In this document: positions 60,109 through 64,000 of the stretch, piece after piece | Layout of the letters: each line of letters starts with the position of its first letter | How positions within the stretch are numbered: the stretch's first letter is position 1 | Position numbers and translations under genes: made by a program | The notes under the pieces: generated by a model | Told to the model about the DNA's origin: nothing | What the model saw: only the letters and a program-made list of their open reading frames with translations | Database searches by the model: none | Assembly: GCA_963781785.1 (NCBI GenBank) | Contig: CAWAHD010000002.1 | Location: forward strand, 2,852,001-2,916,000 | DNA length: 64,000 nucleotides | From: CAWAHD01 sp963781785 | GTDB taxonomy: Bacteria; Planctomycetota; Planctomycetia; Isosphaerales; Isosphaeraceae | Direction of reading: 5' to 3'

Positions 60109-61940
60109 TCAGGCTAAGGCCGGAGCCTTGGTGGCCGAGCCCAGGATGGTCGTGAAACTGGTACCGGGCGTGCCATTGCTGCCGGCCAGCGGATTCCCGT
60201 TCAGATCGGTCAGACCGGTGCCGCTCACCGTGAGCGAGTACTCGCCATGACTCTTGAGTTTCTGCGCGGCGCCAGGGTCACCGTCATGGTGGCCGGGTCG
60301 TACACCGCCGAGGTAATCCGGATCCGCGTCTCCTTGGGAGTGTGGGAATGCGGGCGCTTCTTCAGGAGGAACAGCGAGTAATTGCTCAGGCCCTCGGCAC
60401 TCGACGGGTTGAGGGCCTCGCTGAATGTGAGCACGATCGTGCTCTTCTGCGAGCCGGTCCCGAGTCGCTGTACGGTGTCGATCTGCAGGATGTTCGGGGC
60501 CGTGGACGTCACCGAGACGGCTTTCGAGAACTCCGAGGTATCGTTGCTGGGGTCGATGGCGGTGGCGGCGATTGCCTGGCCGACGGGTACAACGGCGGAG
60601 GGGGTAAAGGCGATCGTGGCGAGGCCATTGGAGCCGGTCGTGACCGTCGTCTGGCCGAGGTAGACCTGGCCTTCGCCGTAGCCCAGCGCCGCCGGCGCGG
60701 GGTCTGAGAAGAACTGGACATGGAAGGTGGTGTCGGGCGTACTCTCGAGCGTGCCGCGTACGGTCGTGGCGCCGCCCGTGGTGACCGCCGAGGCGAGGAC
60801 GGGGAAGTTCTGGAGATCGTTCGGCCCGGAGCCGCTCGGAAGCTGGGCGTTCGGCACGACTCCGAGGTTGACCGTGCCCAGGAAGTTAGCGACGACGCTC
60901 GGGATATCCGCCGTTGACGTGCTGGTCACCAGTGGCAAGACCGTCGCGGTGGGGACGTCGAGCAAGCCGATGCCCATGTTGTGGTTGTCGTAGATCGAGT
61001 TGCCGCTGATGAGGTTGCCGGTGCTCTGCACGCTGATCGGCGAGCTGGAAGACGGCGAGAGGCCCACGACGACGACCCCCACCCCGATGTTGAGGACGGA
61101 CCCGACCTCGCCATTGAAGGCGATGGTGTTCGCCTGGCCGGGCGCCGTTCCGCCGACGATATTCCCCGAACCGGCGAGGACGACGCCGATGACCTTGTTG
61201 CCGAGGTTGCCTGCGCCCGTGGCGTCGGTGCCGATCAGGTCGCCCTGGACGGTGCTCCCCGCCTCCGCCGAGAGCAGCGCCGAGCCGCCGATGGCCAGGC
61301 TGGCGATGGCGATGCCGATGTCATTGCCCGAGACCAGGTCCCGCGACGCGGGCGAGGTCCCGCCGACCACGTCGCCGGAGCCGATCACGCCGACCCCCAG
61401 GCTGTTCGGCTGCGCGGTCATTCCGGACGGGTTGGTGCCGATGAAGTCGCCCTGTACGACGTCGCCGGCACCGGACAGCACGACGCCGATCCCGCCGAAG
61501 TTCTCGATCGCAAGGCCCTCCACGGTGCTGTCGTCGGCTTGGACCTGCAGCCCAAGGCTCTTGCCGATATTGGAGATCGCCGAGCCGTCGATCACGACGG
61601 ACGGGACCGCGTTATCCCCCGTGGTCGACGTGTTGGGGCTCGACCCCGGCTGGGTGTACCCGTCGATGATCACCGGGCTGGTGATCGGCGGCAGCTCGGA
61701 GACGGGGGTGATCACCTGCGGGCCCGATCCGGGGATGTCGAAGGCGATGGTGTTGGTGCCCCCGTCCGCGTTGGCCTGGTAGATCGCCTGCCGCAATGTG
61801 CCGGGGCCGTTGTCGGCAACGCTCGTCACCATGATCGTCGACAGCAATAAGCGGGATTCAACCACGTCGAGGGCCGGGCGATAGCGCCTCCTGGCACCGC
61901 GGGCGCCGGACCATGTGCGCGGGATCTCTAATCGCATCAT
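60109..61940 (-). CDS. LEPR-XLL beta-helix surface protein (one frameshift)
   Basis: About 610 residues. The start is ATG 61940, because GAGGAGG is directly next to ATG 61946 and six bases before 61940. The export motif variant is VESRLLLS. The body begins VTSVADNGPGTLRQAIYQAN, the hallmark opening of CSLREA-like exported repeat proteins, then shows many beta-helix rungs (GLAIENFGGIGVVLSG, VVQGDFIGTNPSG, TVQGDLIGTDATG, NLISGNSIYDN). A later Ig-like part has FTPSAVVPVGQAI and AIDPSNDTSEFS. The frame changes near 60270 after VTLAPRR; the other frame continues KLKSHGEYSLTVSGTGLTD and ends at 60109 in KAPALA, restoring the usual bacterial Ig-like end. Confidence 0.8.
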
Positions 61941-62218
61941 GTTCATCCTCCTCGACGCGGCTCGCGCCGGCTATGGTAGAACCAAAATGCTCCGCGGCCA
62001 GCACCGCGAAGATCGCCATGGACGCGCTCCGGCCCATTCGAGGGCGAGCGCCGGGCTGGCGGACCCGAACTGCGGCGTTCGGGCTTCGAGTCGGCTTCAC
62101 GACGCGGCACGGATTCAGCCGGCGCGATTTCGCCGGCGTGAATGGAACGGCCGCCATGCCGAGCAGCACTGCACTGCAACTATCGGTCAAATCAAAATTG
62201 GGCTTGAACCATATCCGA

Positions 62219-63485
62219 TCATTCCCACGAGTACTGCGCCGGTGCCTTGCCGTGGCTCTCCAGGATGCGTGGGGTCTTCATTTTGGCGCCGCGCGGCTCG
62301 ATGCGTTCCAGCTTGATCGTGAAACGCCAGGAGTCGCCGAAGTCGTAGAGCAGTTCCATCGTGTGCCCCGGTTCAAGCGCGAGCGTCCCGATCTGAGTGA
62401 GGTCCGTCGCGAGAATCGCCCTCGATTTCTGGGTGGACGATCGAGACATCGATCCCGAAGCGGTCGCGATATGAGAACTCGTAGAGATGGTCGTTGTCGA
62501 AACGCATCGATCGGAGGATCGAGCCCACCAGGTCATCGAGTGTCAGGTCCGCCGGAATGGCAATGAGACGCCAGATCTTCCCCAGGGATACTCGGAAGAT
62601 GAACGTACCCTCCCGAGGTTCCAGCCGCGGGATCTCCAGGTTGTTGTGCCACTCCGGGAAATACGGCTGGAACTGCGGCTGCCACGCGCCGAAACGAGGA
62701 ACGTCAAGTGCCGCATTCTCGAGCTCCTCGTCTTCCTCGTCCCCGTCGTCCTCTTGAGGAGGCATGTCCAACCCGAGAGGATCGACATGGTCGACAATCA
62801 GGCTGAAGAGCGCGTCGCCGAACGGAACGCGCTCGAGCGCAGCAGGGACCCAAGGCGTGGTCCCCCTGGGGGGCTGCTCGACCTTGATGAGCCCGAACAA
62901 CTCCATCAGAGCCAGCAGGTAGAAATCCCGGCCGACTCCGTGAGCGTAAACGTACGCGGGTGTCTTGACGTCGAACCGGCGCCCTGCACCTTGCAAATCC
63001 CGCCAGGCTTGCAGGCAGCGTAGAAGGAGGCTCGATCCCCGATGACCGTCCTCGCCGATCATCTCCGGTCGGCCGAAACGAAGCCAGGCCTCGAGTAAAT
63101 TGAAGTACTGCTCGGTCGCGTTGAGTTGCTTCCATTGCATGAACATCGCCGGGTCGACGACAAGCCGCGCCTTGGCGCCAACGCCCACGACCCGGGTGAG
63201 ACCGGAGGCACGGAGCAGCAGGTTAAGCCCGTACAGGTAGGGATGAGACCGGAGCTGCGGTCGCTGCAATTCCAGCTTGAGCGGCCGGCTCAGTCTGCGG
63301 TCCAGGTCGGCAATGGATTTCAGGGGAAGCAGGTTGTACTTTCCACCGGCCTCGACCCCCTCTGTACCCAAGAACTCCAGCAGCATGCCGAAGTCATGCA
63401 GCACCGCGCCGGGCTGCTCGTCTGTAATCGCCTGGTCCCGCAGCACTTTCTGATGGTCCGCTGTGAACTCGTGATCCATCCTCAT
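62219..63485 (-). CDS. pRiA4b ORF-3-like domain protein (one frameshift)
   Basis: About 422 residues in two frames. The N-terminal part of about 270 residues is helical and unrecognised (DFGMLLEFLGTEGVEAGGKYNLLP, then ATEQYFNLLEAWLRFGRPEM). The C-terminal part matches the plasmid pRiA4b ORF-3 family: GTFIFRVSLGKIWRLIAIPADLTLDDLVGSI, FDNDHLYEFSYRDRFG, and, after a frame change near 62420, TLALEPGHTMELLYDFGDSW and TPRILESHGKAPAQ. ATG 63485 is chosen, with AAAGG six bases upstream; nearby ATG or GTG codons are alternatives. Cytoplasmic. The function of this family is not established; it is found in plasmids and many chromosomes. Confidence 0.8.
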
Positions 63486-63635
63486 CGTCATCCTTTCTCG
63501 TTGGGACGTCACCGAAAAACGGAGTCCTCCGCTCAGGCGCGCCCGGGTATGACATTCCCTGGCGCTGCCCTTCCCTTACCACAGTTCCGGCATTGATGCC
63601 GTGGCTTCGCGCCTTTTTCAAGACCAAAGCCGAGA

Positions 63636-63664
63636 TTGACCTTATAACAAGTCCCGCCTATGAT
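63636..63664 (+). promoter_or_regulatory. Good sigma-70-type promoter before the last gene
   Basis: TTGACC (63636-63641), exactly 17 bases, and TATGAT (63659-63664) match ten of twelve consensus bases. A leader hairpin follows (GCCTGA at 63714-63719 with TCAGGC at 63732-63737). The start codon at 63780 is about 108 bases downstream of the expected start point. Nothing else was seen in 63513-63779. Confidence 0.6.
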
Positions 63665-63779
63665 CCGGCCGATCGTCAACGAGCCTGCGCGCACGTTCGT
63701 CGGTCAAGCCTCAGCCTGACATTTGATGAAATCAGGCCAAAGCCCGAGCTATGGCAAATCGGTGGAAGGGAGTCCGTCG

Positions 63780-64000
63780 ATGCCTTTTGCGGAAGGCTCT
63801 TCAGGGTCGGGCCCGGTCGCTACAGCGACCCCGGTGCGGCCGCGTCCCGGCGCCGCCGCGCGGCCGGTGCAGGCAGAAAGCCGTGGACCTGTCGCATGGC
63901 CCAGGGCGATCGTCGTTTATCTCACGGCCTTGGGGGGCGCGATCGCCACCGCATGCGCCTGGTTGGTGCCCGAGACGGCGCTCAGCGCGCTCCTCGGCTG
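63780..64000 (+). CDS. Membrane protein, N-terminal part (runs off the window)
   Basis: From ATG 63780 (AAGGGAG upstream) an open frame runs to the end of the window. It encodes about 73 residues: a Pro/Arg/Ala-rich N-terminus (GPVATATPVRPRPGAARP), then a hydrophobic stretch AIVVYLTALGGAIATACAWL followed by VPETALSALLG, at least one membrane helix. The rest lies outside, so function cannot be told; several planctomycete membrane sensors and channels start this way. Confidence 0.65.
   Translation, partial: MPFAEGSSGSGPVATATPVRPRPGAAARPVQAESRGPVAWPRAIVVYLTALGGAIATACAWLVPETALSALLG

Noticed and set aside
60981..61850. Open frames of 260-289 codons opposite the beta-helix gene
   Set aside because: Composition and lack of motifs mark them as shadows of the minus-strand repeat protein.

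Overview
The window is GC-rich DNA from a planctomycete, most plausibly an Isosphaeraceae-like one. The evidence is five exported proteins with the planctomycete LEPR-XLL type N-terminal motif, PEP-CTERM sorted proteins, an ECF sigma factor with a long membrane-anchored extension, a planctomycete-style Ser/Thr kinase, a DUF1559 protein, prokaryotic GYF_2 domains and the dispersed palindromes typical of these genomes. No rRNA, tRNA, CRISPR array, transposase or phage gene was recognised.

Layout. 0.1-1.5 kb: a badly disrupted NtrC-type response regulator. 1.7-12.4 kb: a lipoprotein, a 1472-residue PKD-repeat surface protein, a Tat-exported protein, lexA-rnhA, and two PEP-CTERM genes that share a duplicated promoter module. 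12.8-21.8 kb: one giant surface protein (beta-helix, FN3/PKD-like, then eight tandem copies of a module of about 190 residues). 22-26.4 kb: PIG-L deacetylase, a catalytically degenerate histidine-phosphatase homologue in front of accD, and a DUF885 protein. 26.6-36.2 kb: a four-gene, same-strand island coding for a P-loop GTPase with a zinc ribbon, a giant GAP1-like membrane protein, a TIR-GYF-GYF-membrane protein and an exported Ppx/GppA-like ATPase with TPRs. This is the best candidate for a conflict or signalling system. 36.4-43.7 kb: a 60-bp perfect palindrome, an ECF sigma factor, a methyltransferase, a Nudix protein, a lipoprotein hydrolase, a tandem repeat and hrpB. 43.8-54.7 kb: a surface cyclophilin, a DUF1559 protein, a C69 dipeptidase, a truncated serine hydrolase, a hybrid histidine kinase, a Ser/Thr kinase and a GH2-like glycosidase. 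54.9-64 kb: secreted proteins, a second DUF885 protein, a low-GC membrane protein, a beta-helix protein, a pRiA4b ORF-3-like protein and the start of a membrane protein that leaves the window.

Two general points matter for using this annotation. First, at least thirteen otherwise intact genes are interrupted by a single frame change with conserved sequence continuing in another frame. Residual indel errors in the assembly explain this better than mass pseudogenisation. Such genes are given here as one feature spanning both frames. Second, the gaps between convergent genes repeatedly hold inverted repeats, including a REP-like family with three members.
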